64,000 nucleotides of DNA from Pelagibius litoralis (GTDB lineage Bacteria; Pseudomonadota; Alphaproteobacteria; Kiloniellales; Kiloniellaceae), in assembly GCF_011683915.1 (NCBI RefSeq), contig NZ_JAAQPH010000021.1, forward strand, positions 1 to 64,000, written 5' to 3'. Positions within the stretch are counted from its first letter, which is position 1. Each line of letters starts with the position of its first letter. Both the position numbers and the translations under genes were made by a program. Shown here one piece after another: positions 34,897 through 42,470 of the stretch. Under the pieces are notes generated by a model, which saw only the letters and a list, made by a program, of their open reading frames with translations, was not told the DNA's origin and made no database searches.

Positions 34897-35041
34897 ATGC
34901 CCACCATCGCCCTCACCCGCGAAGTCGGTCTTCTGGTCCGTGCCCTGCGCAAGCGCTACGGCCTGGCCCAAGTTGACCTTGTCGGACGGATCGGCCGCTC
35001 CCAGCTTCGTCACCCTGGAGCGCCTCGCCATCGCCTTGTAG
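34897..35041 (+). pseudogene. Remnant of an XRE-type helix-turn-helix regulator
   Basis: The start MPTIALTREVGLLVRALRKR is followed by YGLAQVDLV, which looks like the beginning of an XRE domain (usually ..GLTQVDLA..). The frame then shifts. In another frame the sequence continues SFVTLERLAIAL and stops at a TAG (35039-35041). At least one frameshift and a deletion are therefore present. The end abuts the truncated epimerase on the other strand. Confidence 0.5.
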
Positions 35042-35046
35042 GTGCC

Positions 35047-35271
35047 CGCCGCATCGACATCAGTCACCAGTTCGGTGAGCGCTGCCGTCGATTCGAGCGA
35101 CCCAACGACCGGCGTCACAGCAGGCCCGAAGTCCGCCAAGCCGTCGCTACGCCGCGTCAGTGCCTTGACCCGCCAGCCGGCATCGACCAATTGCCGCAGG
35201 ATATGTCCGCCGACAAACCCCGTGGCACCGGTAAGAGCAACGCATCCTGCCACAGGCGTGGTTCCGTTCAT
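35047..35271 (-). pseudogene. Truncated NAD-dependent epimerase/dehydratase (N-terminus only)
   Basis: The first about 74 residues show an extended SDR fold. VALTGATGFVGGHILRQLVD is followed by GWRVKALTRRSDGLADFG. After VTDVDA the sequence switches into unrelated DNA, the antisense of the XRE remnant, so about 200 residues are missing. It starts 87 bases downstream of the fatty acyl-AMP ligase, in the same direction. It was probably its operon partner. Confidence 0.8.
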
Positions 35272-35358
35272 GGCCTATCGGGCTTCTCGTGGCGGCCCAA
35301 CAAGAACCCCTGTTGCAAGCCGATTCGACGGTCTACTTGGCCAGCGCGCAGTCTCAGA

Positions 35359-37143
35359 TCAATCGCCTGACTGCGCAGCAGCAGAGCCGGGAGATATTTT
35401 TTGATCGATCGGGTAGCTTATATCGAAGATTTCGCCGGCGATGTAGTCCTGGCGCACAGCCGTGCGGCTAAGCTTGCCGGAAGAGGTGAACCTCAAGGTC
35501 TTCGGCGGCACCAGGACAATACGGCAGTCGGCACCACAGGTTTTACGGACCGTCGCGGCCGCCTGCTTGCGCAGGTTTTCGCGCGCGGCCGGATCATGCA
35601 GTCGACATTGCAGCACAGCAACCATTTGCTCATCGCCGTCGGGCTCGATGACCGAGAAGCAAGCAACATCGCCGTCTCTGACGTCCTCAAGCGCCTCCAC
35701 AGCCCACTCCACGTCCTGCGGCCAGATGTTGCGGCCGTTCAGAATCACCAAGTCCTTGCGGCGACCGGTCACGATCAGGCGCCCCTCGACCATGTAGCCA
35801 AGGTCGCCGGTGTCCAGCCAGCCATCATCCGTCATCACCGCTGCGGTGGCCGCCGGGTCGTTGAAGTAGCCGTCCATAACACTCGGCCCCTTGACCACAA
35901 TTCGGCCAACGTAGCGATCCGGCAGCAGATCGTTCTTCTCGCTGCGGACCTCCACCGCATGACCGGGCAACGCGGTTCCGCAGTTCACAAAAGATCGCAC
36001 CGCCCGGTTTGATCCGCCAGGGTTGCGCTTGACCGTCGTCACGCCATCATTCGACGCGTAGTGATCCTGGTCTACACGGTCGATCTCTGTTCCCTTGTCC
36101 AAGGCTGCGAAGGTTACCGCCAAGGTCGACTCCGCCAAGCCATAACTTGGCAAAAAGGCCTTGGATGAGAACCCCGTTACGCCAAAAGTATCGGCAAAGC
36201 GCTTTAGGATCTCCGCGCGCACCATATCGCCGCCGATACCGGCAATACGCCAACGCTTGAGATCGAGATCCTTGGCCGAGCCGTTGAGTCCACGGCGGAC
36301 ACAAAGCTCGTAGCCAAAAGTCGGGCTGAAGGAAATCGTTCCGCCGTACTGCGACAACAGTTTGAGCCAGGTGAGCGGCCGCAGTGCGAAGCTCTTGGTT
36401 GACAGGTAGTCAACGGTAATCTGGCTCAACATCGGCGTGAGACAGAAACCGACCAACCCCATGTCGTGATAGAGCGGCAGCCAGGAAGTGCTGCGATCGC
36501 CGCTACGCAGTTTCAAACCGTGCTGACCGATGCCGCGCGCATTAGAGGTGATAGCCCGCTGGGAAACGAAGACACCGCGCGGCAGGCTGGTACTGCCGGA
36601 GGAGTATTGGATATAGCAAGGCTCATGCGCGGCCAAAGGCCGGAGATCACCGCCCGCGTGCGGCAGCGCATAAAAGTCCGCCGGCGTCCCGATCATCTTG
36701 AGGGTACCGGCCGCCTCGGTCAGGTAGTGGATCATCTCCGGCGGACCGACAGCGACCTCCGCCCCCGCCCTTGTAATCATGGAACGCAGACGTTCGACAT
36801 AGGCCTCGTGGCTGCCGAGATGGATCGGTAAAGGCAGGGGAACGGGAATCAGGCCGGCGTACTGGCAAGCGAAAAAGAAAATCGGGAAATCTGGAACCGT
36901 GTCGGCCACAATCGCCACCCGGGCGCCAGGCTGCAATCCTGCCTTATCGAAGCGCTGCGCAAGTACAATCGCCTGCTCTCGCAACTCTCGATAAGTTAAC
37001 GCCTGCTGGAGCTCACCTCTCGATGAGAAAAAATTGTAACCAGTCCGTCCCTTAGCTGCATAATCCAAACCTTCGACCAGAGATTCGAAATCTGACACAG
37101 CGATAGGCAAGTTCTCGTTTATGGATTCAGCGGCGTTCACCAT
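35359..37143 (-). CDS. Fatty acyl-AMP ligase (FAAL-like AMP-binding enzyme)
   Basis: A 594-residue adenylating enzyme. The P-loop-like motif is YIQYSSGSTSLPRGVFVSQR (near residue 180). SWLPLYHDMGLVGFCLTPML, PSYGLAESTLAVTFAAL and DGWLDTGDLGYMVEGRLIVT are characteristic of FAALs, as is GRRKDLVILNGRNIWPQDVE. FAALs make fatty acyl adenylates that are normally handed to an acyl carrier protein for polyketide, lipopeptide or lipid assembly. No carrier protein or synthase is nearby, and the adjacent epimerase is truncated, so the gene seems orphaned though intact. The C-terminal Lys region (SSGKLSRTAVRQ) is retained. Confidence 0.9.
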   Translation of the reverse strand: MVNAAESINENLPIAVSDFESLVEGLDYAAKGRTGYNFFSSRGELQQALTYRELREQAIVLAQRFDKAGLQPGARVAIVADTVPDFPIFFFACQYAGLIPVPLPLPIHLGSHEAYVERLRSMITRAGAEVAVGPPEMIHYLTEAAGTLKMIGTPADFYALPHAGGDLRPLAAHEPCYIQYSSGSTSLPRGVFVSQRAITSNARGIGQHGLKLRSGDRSTSWLPLYHDMGLVGFCLTPMLSQITVDYLSTKSFALRPLTWLKLLSQYGGTISFSPTFGYELCVRRGLNGSAKDLDLKRWRIAGIGGDMVRAEILKRFADTFGVTGFSSKAFLPSYGLAESTLAVTFAALDKGTEIDRVDQDHYASNDGVTTVKRNPGGSNRAVRSFVNCGTALPGHAVEVRSEKNDLLPDRYVGRIVVKGPSVMDGYFNDPAATAAVMTDDGWLDTGDLGYMVEGRLIVTGRRKDLVILNGRNIWPQDVEWAVEALEDVRDGDVACFSVIEPDGDEQMVAVLQCRLHDPAARENLRKQAAATVRKTCGADCRIVLVPPKTLRFTSSGKLSRTAVRQDYIAGEIFDISYPIDQKISPGSAAAQSGD

Positions 37144-38076
37144 ATAAAGCTCTTGTATCGGCTTATTTTTTATTTGGACAGCTGAGTTGTTTTTATTCTT
37201 CTGAACACGAACTATGAACTCTCACAAAACACTCACCACCCTGCACTACTGGCACGCACTGATACTGTGCATTTCCAGTGGGCAGAATAGGGACCACTGA
37301 GAAATTCGAGATAGTCCGGTTAGTTCGGCAAGTCCCAGCCAGATGACTGCGGCGCGCGCCTCAACCTCTCAAAAAGCAGCAGCACATGCATTTAGTCGGG
37401 TGACGCCCGTTCTTTTGAGCGTTGCTGCAAGCAGTCGCCTGCACTGCCTATAACAGGATGCCGTACTGGCGGCGAAAGTTTCAATCCTGTGACATATGAC
37501 TATAGCCTTTGAAGATCAATAACTGTTTGGACAAAGATCCACCGTAGCCTGCTGGCGCGGGGCATGCCGGTAACACTCCCAGCGGCCGGACTGTTGTGCT
37601 ATGCGCCTTGGCCTGACAAACAGAACGGCTACGGAATGGGTCTGACCCTCACGTCGGATTTTCCGATGGAATGGAGCATCTTTTCTCAGAGAAAGGTGAG
37701 TCATTAGCGTGGCCAATTCCGCGGGAGGGCCGGATCAAATCCATATCTCACCTTGACAGTCTGCACCATTCATACATCCGGACATAGTTTTTGGTAGGGA
37801 CAAGAGGGACTCGCTGAAACTGCTGGAACTTGCCCACGGTGTCTCCACTGCGCGGCGATGATGTTCCCGTTCTGTCATAGGAAAGTCTCATCAAATCTAC
37901 GTTGGATTGGGTGATACTGGCCACCGCCAACAAGGCATCCCATTGGCGATTAACATACTTATTATCCTGCAGTCATCGTCGTGTCTTGTAAGACTTGCTC
38001 TGCTGAAGGCGTCATGTCCGACGATATCGTCATAGGACACATTCCATTCAATTTTTCAGGTTCAGAGGACGGAACG
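37144..38076. other. Gene-free stretch of about 930 bases
   Basis: Only short, unconvincing frames occur between the FAAL start and the frameshifted exported-protein remnant. No IS ends, tRNA or clear promoter motifs were found. It probably holds the FAAL promoter and decayed DNA. Confidence 0.5.
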
Positions 38077-38229
38077 ATGAAAAAAACTCGCAATCTGCTT
38101 GGCAGCTTTTGTGTCAGTGTCCAGCCTGTCGGCGCAGAGTGTATCTGCTCAGGATTTCTCCATGCCGGTTGTCCAGATTGCACCTGACTTCGCTATGTCG
38201 AACCTGAACAGGGAGTTGCTGAACAGGCC
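38077..38229 (+). pseudogene. Frameshifted start of an exported protein
   Basis: ATG at 38077 is followed by seven A. Reading six A would give a typical signal peptide, MKKLAICLAAFVSVSSLSAQ then SVSAQDFSMPVVQIAP. The extra A puts the ATG into a dead frame. The remainder of the protein is replaced by an IS3 remnant at 38230. The gene cannot be identified. Confidence 0.45.
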
Positions 38230-38394
38230 GAATGCATCGACCAGGATTGGTTCCTCTCGCTGGACGATGCGCGCTCGAAATGCGAGGTTTATCGGAGAGA
38301 ATACAATGAGGAGAGGCCTCACAACGCCATCGGCAACAAGACCCCGATGGAGTTCATAAAATCCATCGGGCAACCCAGCCGCCCGATGGTCTAA
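38230..38394 (+). pseudogene. Remnant of an IS3-family OrfB C-terminus
   Basis: Fifty-four codons end at a TAA and encode the standard IS3 tail. ECIDQDWFLSLDDARSKCEV is followed by YNEERPHNAIGNKTPMEFI. The final catalytic Glu region and all upstream sequence are missing. Confidence 0.82.
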
Positions 38395-38714
38395 AGAACA
38401 GGAACTTGGGCCTCAAGCCGGTCGAACGTTGGGGGGCAAGCTCATATACACCCATACATGTCACTAACATTGGTCCAGTCACAAGGGGGAGTATGAAACC
38501 GACTCGGATACCTCACTACATTGTACGGCGGGATAATACTAGCGGTTTAAGGTTCAAGAAGAGGTCGGCCTCAAGCTGAATCCCCCATCAAAATATTTGC
38601 TGAGGATCGTCCTGACTAACTCGAAGATGCCTTTAATAAAGCAATAGCAGCCAGCCCGAATTGGCATGAGAGAATCCGTCGGGCTTTGGCAAGGATGTCT
38701 GATGCGAAGGAGCG
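38395..38714. other. Gene-free stretch with a possible protein tail
   Basis: No intact gene is seen. A 36-codon open stretch ending with TGA at 38727-38729 (EDAFNKAIAASPNWHERIRR and on) looks protein-like but matches no family I can name and lacks a start. Confidence 0.35.
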
Positions 38715-38752
38715 GTTGACCAAGCTATGAAATGCTCCAGTTATTGGTCAAC
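38715..38752 (-). terminator. Stem-loop at the end of the V-type ATPase operon
   Basis: Perfect 9-bp arms GTTGACCAA (38715-38723) and TTGGTCAAC (38744-38752) surround a 20-base loop. One arm covers the last three codons of the A-subunit gene. No T-run follows on the minus strand, so it may stabilise the mRNA end rather than terminate. Confidence 0.4.
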
Positions 38753-40612
38753 TTGCTTAGTATAGGTATCTGGGAGTCTGTCGATCTGTCGCAACAAGTC
38801 GCTGTAATCAGGCGACTCTGTTGCAGCATAATTGAAGTTCTTGAATAATCCTGTCAGCTGAGTGAAGTAGCCTCGCGCGGTCGTTTTGTCGGCGAAGTCG
38901 TAGCTGCGGGTCACAAAGTCGTAGACCTTATCGAAGGCCAGCTTTTGCCGCTCCAAGGGCACCGTGGCGTCCACCGGATCAAAGGCGTCCTGCTGCAGGT
39001 AAACCATATCCAGAAACAATGCCTTTTGCTGGGTTACGAAGTCATCCAGGGTCACACCCTCCTCGCCAGTCACCTGCATCATCTGCAGAACCGCATCACC
39101 TCGGTTCAGGAGGTCCTGCATCTCTTCCACCCGCTTGGTCCAACCCGCCGCCAGCGTTTCATCGTACCAGGGTGCGAGCTGCTCCAAATAGCGCGACCAG
39201 GAAAGAAGCGGGTCAACGGCAGGGTAAAATCGTTTGTAGGCGCGGTCCGCCGAGAGACCGAGGAAGCACTTGACGGTCGCCAGCGTCGATTGTGTGACGG
39301 GCTCATCGAAATTTCCGCCGGCCGGGGAAACCGTGCCGATCATAGTAAGACTGCCATGCGCACCGTCGTTGGTTTCGATCACACCGGCCCGCTCGTAGAC
39401 GCCCTTGATCGAGGATTGCAGATACGCCGGGAAACCCTCTTCCCCCGGGATCTCCTCCAGCCGACCAGAAGTCTCGCGCATGGCCTGCGCCCAGCGCGAG
39501 GTGGAATCCGCAATCAACAGCACGTCATAGCCCATTTGACGGTAGTATTCGCCCAGGGTGATCCCGGTAAAGATTGAGGCTTCCCGCGCCGCGACAGGCA
39601 TGGAGGAGGTATTGCAGACGATGATCGTCCGGTCCATCAGCGTTCCGCCTGTTCTGGGATCGGACATCTCGGGAAACTCATTGATCGTCTCGACCACCTC
39701 ACCGGCGCGTTCACCACAGGCCACGACGATCACGACGTCGACCGAGGAGTGACGCGAGATCAGGCCCTGCAGGACGGTCTTGCCGGCGCCGAAAGGCCCC
39801 GGGATACAGGCCATGCCGCCGCGGGCGATGGGATAGAAGGTGTCAATCAGGCGCTGGGTGGTGATTACCGGTTCGTCGGGATAGAGCCGGCGCGACAGCC
39901 CCCGCTTGAGCAGACCGGCATTGAGCGCCTTGCGCACCGGCCATTTTTGCGAAAGCGAAACGGAGCGCTCCCGCCCGGCCTTATCCTCCAACCGCGCAAC
40001 AACCTCGCGCAGGGTAAAGCTGCCTTCCTGGATCCAGGAGACGCGGAAGCTTCCCGGCCAACCGAAGGGCACCATGATCTTGTGCCGGTAACGCCCCTCC
40101 TGGACCGTCCCGACTGTATCGCCTGCGACGACTTCGGCGCCGCTTTTGACGACTGGGATGAAGGACCACTTCTTATCCTCATCCAGGGGCGCGATCTCGG
40201 CGCCGCGCGGCAGGAAGATGCCGTAGCGAGCGGCGACCTTTGGCAAGGGGGCCTGCAGTCCATCGTAGACCTGCCCCAAAAGCCCCGGCCCAAGCTCGAC
40301 GGAGAGCATCTCGCCGCTCTGTTCGACCGCATCGCCGACCGCGACACCCAGTGTGCTTTCGTAGACCTGGGCATCGGCGGTTGCGCCCTGGACACGGAGC
40401 ACTTCGGCCTTCAGGCGTTCCTGCTCACCCCGTTCATTCAGCGCGCCCGGACAGATGTAGATGACTTCGTTCTTCACCAGGTGTCCCTGCCCGCCGTCCT
40501 CGGTGGCCAGGGTTTCGATCTCGACGAGATCGTCCTGTACAGCCACCACACTGGCCGTTGGCTTTAGCGCGATTTCCGGTTTCTGCTGCGCGCCCCGTGA
40601 CTTCCCCACCAT
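38741..40612 (-). CDS. ntpA: V/A-type ATPase catalytic subunit A
   Basis: A 623-residue catalytic subunit. The P-loop is GPFGAGKTV (residues 272-280). A non-homologous bulge domain lies at about 120-210 (RHKIMVPFGWPGSFRV), and the catalytic Glu region is VVACGERAGEV, followed by the SRWAQAMRETSGRLEEIPGE stretch. It hydrolyses or makes ATP in the A3B3 head. It is the last gene of the seven-gene operon; its ATG overlaps the upstream stop by one base (TGATG). It is slightly longer than typical bacterial NtpA (about 590 residues), mostly at the N-terminus. Confidence 0.95.
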   Translation of the reverse strand: MVGKSRGAQQKPEIALKPTASVVAVQDDLVEIETLATEDGGQGHLVKNEVIYICPGALNERGEQERLKAEVLRVQGATADAQVYESTLGVAVGDAVEQSGEMLSVELGPGLLGQVYDGLQAPLPKVAARYGIFLPRGAEIAPLDEDKKWSFIPVVKSGAEVVAGDTVGTVQEGRYRHKIMVPFGWPGSFRVSWIQEGSFTLREVVARLEDKAGRERSVSLSQKWPVRKALNAGLLKRGLSRRLYPDEPVITTQRLIDTFYPIARGGMACIPGPFGAGKTVLQGLISRHSSVDVVIVVACGERAGEVVETINEFPEMSDPRTGGTLMDRTIIVCNTSSMPVAAREASIFTGITLGEYYRQMGYDVLLIADSTSRWAQAMRETSGRLEEIPGEEGFPAYLQSSIKGVYERAGVIETNDGAHGSLTMIGTVSPAGGNFDEPVTQSTLATVKCFLGLSADRAYKRFYPAVDPLLSWSRYLEQLAPWYDETLAAGWTKRVEEMQDLLNRGDAVLQMMQVTGEEGVTLDDFVTQQKALFLDMVYLQQDAFDPVDATVPLERQKLAFDKVYDFVTRSYDFADKTTARGYFTQLTGLFKNFNYAATESPDYSDLLRQIDRLPDTYTKQVDQ

Positions 40613-41322
40613 CAGATCTCACCCTCGAATGATAGTTGCGCCTCTGCACCGAGGCCTGCGGCGATCAGATCTTCGAAGCGGTGCGCCGCGGCTTCACTGT
40701 TGTAGCGGCCCCAACGCTCGACGATGCTCCAGCGCAACACGTAGATCACGACCGCCTCGAAATTAAAGGCGTGACTGCCGGAAAGGCGCTGCAACTGCTT
40801 ATTGGATTGGTCCAGTATCAGGCGTTCCAGTGCGATCGTGTCGCCCTGCTCCATCAAACGGGCAGCCTCACCCAGCCAGGGAAAGACGCGCTCGAGCCGA
40901 AAACCCGTTTCAGCCCAGTTGCGGGCGATATGCCCGGTCCAGCGTCCGAAGCCCCAGGAGTTGTTGCCCGGCGGTGGCCCCTCGCCCCGGGCCCGGTGGC
41001 GCAGTGCGGCCACGCAGGTTCGGATCTCGAGCCGGCCACGCAGGATCTCATGGAGAGTCCGGTTGCCGATCTGGGACAAAGCTGCGCGTCCGCGATCGAT
41101 GACATCCTGCTCAGAGAAGGTCATTGGAAACCGACGCCAGTCAAGGACGTCCTCGATCAGCTTCAAGGTCTCGGCATCCTCGGGCGTCAGCACACGCAGC
41201 CGTTGGTCCAGCTTCAGGCGTGACAGCGGTGGTTGCTTAGCAACGAACAACGCCTCCGGACTCGGCAGACTCGAGATCAGCATCACGTAGCTATCGGACT
41301 CACTCATAACGCCCGCATCCAT
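40612..41322 (-). CDS. DUF2764 family protein of bacterial V-type ATPase operons
   Basis: A 236-residue protein with the pattern of DUF2764, which is found only in bacterial V-type ATPase operons of the Bacteroidetes/spirochaete type. The start includes SDSYVMLISSLPSPEALF. VLDWRRFPMTFSEQDVIDRG and NKQLQRLSGSHAFNFEAVVI are conserved-looking segments. It may take the place of the stalk subunit C, which is absent from the operon (inference). Two Met codons (41322 and 41307) are possible starts; the first directly follows the E-subunit stop. Confidence 0.8.
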   Translation of the reverse strand: MDAGVMSESDSYVMLISSLPSPEALFVAKQPPLSRLKLDQRLRVLTPEDAETLKLIEDVLDWRRFPMTFSEQDVIDRGRAALSQIGNRTLHEILRGRLEIRTCVAALRHRARGEGPPPGNNSWGFGRWTGHIARNWAETGFRLERVFPWLGEAARLMEQGDTIALERLILDQSNKQLQRLSGSHAFNFEAVVIYVLRWSIVERWGRYNSEAAAHRFEDLIAAGLGAEAQLSFEGEI

Positions 41323-42021
41323 TCACTTCACGATCCCTTCCAATACCGCCCGAAAACGGGGCTGGAGGTGCTGAAGGATTAGGGCGGCAACGGCCTGATC
41401 CGTCAGATCAAGCGTAACATCCTGGTCTTTCATCCGCACTGTAATGCCCGAGCCGGTGTCATCCGACGGACCGAAAGTCACCCCTTCCCGCAGCATCTCA
41501 CCGGTCAGGCTCAGGACGAATTGCGTCAGCTGGCCCTTATCCAACTCCTGCGGATCGTTGCGCAGCTCTTCGAGACCCACAATGCTTTCCGGCAGCAGAA
41601 TCTCAAGTGGTTCATCCTCCTGCCCGGCGATCTCATCGCGCACCCGGCCTGCCACGTCCAAAATCATTCGCTCAAGCAGCGCGGGGCTCTCAAGCTGCCG
41701 GGTGACAAGGCGTTGCACGTCGGCGCTGAAGCGCTTCATCAGGACGGCTTTCATATCTAGCACCGTGTCGCGCATCGCGGTCTTGAGCGCTTCTTCTCCG
41801 GCTTTACGGTATGCCTCCGCCTTCTTACGCGCGGTCTCCCGCTGCACCTGTGCATCGGCCCTTGCCTTATCCAGAAGGAATTTCGCCTCGGCCTTCGCGT
41901 CCCCCAGGATCTGCGCGGCCTCCGCCCGCCCCGCCGCTACGCCTTCTTCACGCAACCTGCTGATAAGTGCGTCGACACCGCTCGACATAGCCTGATCCTG
42001 GAGCGCTTTGTTCGCCATCAT
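41323..42021 (-). CDS. ntpE: V/A-type ATPase peripheral-stalk subunit E
   Basis: A 232-residue protein whose N-terminal about 100 residues are a charged coiled coil (VDALISRLREEGVAAGRAEA, then ILGDAKAEAKFLLDKARADA). A globular C-terminal domain follows. This is the usual shape of subunit E, which forms the peripheral stalk linking A3B3 to subunit I. The start overlaps the proteolipid stop by 4 bases. No separate G/H stalk gene is seen. Confidence 0.85.
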   Translation of the reverse strand: MMANKALQDQAMSSGVDALISRLREEGVAAGRAEAAQILGDAKAEAKFLLDKARADAQVQRETARKKAEAYRKAGEEALKTAMRDTVLDMKAVLMKRFSADVQRLVTRQLESPALLERMILDVAGRVRDEIAGQEDEPLEILLPESIVGLEELRNDPQELDKGQLTQFVLSLTGEMLREGVTFGPSDDTGSGITVRMKDQDVTLDLTDQAVAALILQHLQPRFRAVLEGIVK

Positions 42022-42470
42022 GCTGCTCCCGGAATACCGGCGCTGACCACCAGCGCAAAGACGAAGGCGAAGACTCCAAAGCCTTCAATGATCACTGCCG
42101 GCGCCAAAGACAGCCCAAAGATTTCAGGCTTTTCCTTGGCGGCGTTGATCGCGGCGGCGCAGGCCCGGCCCTGCCAGATGCCGCAGTAGAGCAGCGCGAT
42201 ACCCGCAAAGAAGCCGACCCCGAAAAGTCCGCCCGCATTTTCCGGTGTCACCTCGCGGTTCAGGGTGAACATGATCACGATGCCATAGATCACAAAACTC
42301 GAAGGAAAGGCCGAGATGCCGATGTAGCGGCCGTAGCCGCCCTCGGTCTCGAGCATGGCACCAATGCCCGCCTGCCCGGCAATGGAACAGCCGATCGCGC
42401 CGGCGACCGTGCCGATTGCCATCGGCGAATAGATCCCGCTCCAACCCAACGCAAGGACGAGTTCGTTCAC
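42018..42470 (-). CDS. ntpK: V/A-type ATPase proteolipid (rotor ring) subunit K
   Basis: A 150-residue protein with four membrane helices in two hairpins. The start is GTG 42470, preceded by GGAGGTG and overlapping the subunit I stop; the longer frame to 42530 is not needed. The ion-binding carboxylate is Glu129 in APAVIIEGFGVF; Gln100 in GIWQGR is kept. By pattern alignment with Enterococcus hirae NtpK, Thr64 is Ser58, Gln65 is Phe59 and Leu61 is Phe55, while Tyr68 is Tyr62. The first hairpin has no carboxylate, as in duplicated V-type proteolipids. The missing Gln leaves the Na+ versus H+ choice open. Confidence 0.9.
   Translation of the reverse strand: MNELVLALGWSGIYSPMAIGTVAGAIGCSIAGQAGIGAMLETEGGYGRYIGISAFPSSFVIYGIVIMFTLNREVTPENAGGLFGVGFFAGIALLYCGIWQGRACAAAINAAKEKPEIFGLSLAPAVIIEGFGVFAFVFALVVSAGIPGAA

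Noticed and set aside
38395-38740. 36-codon protein-like tail before the ATPase operon
   Set aside because: It is preceded at once by a stop and matches no family I can name. Mentioned only as part of the gene-free stretch.
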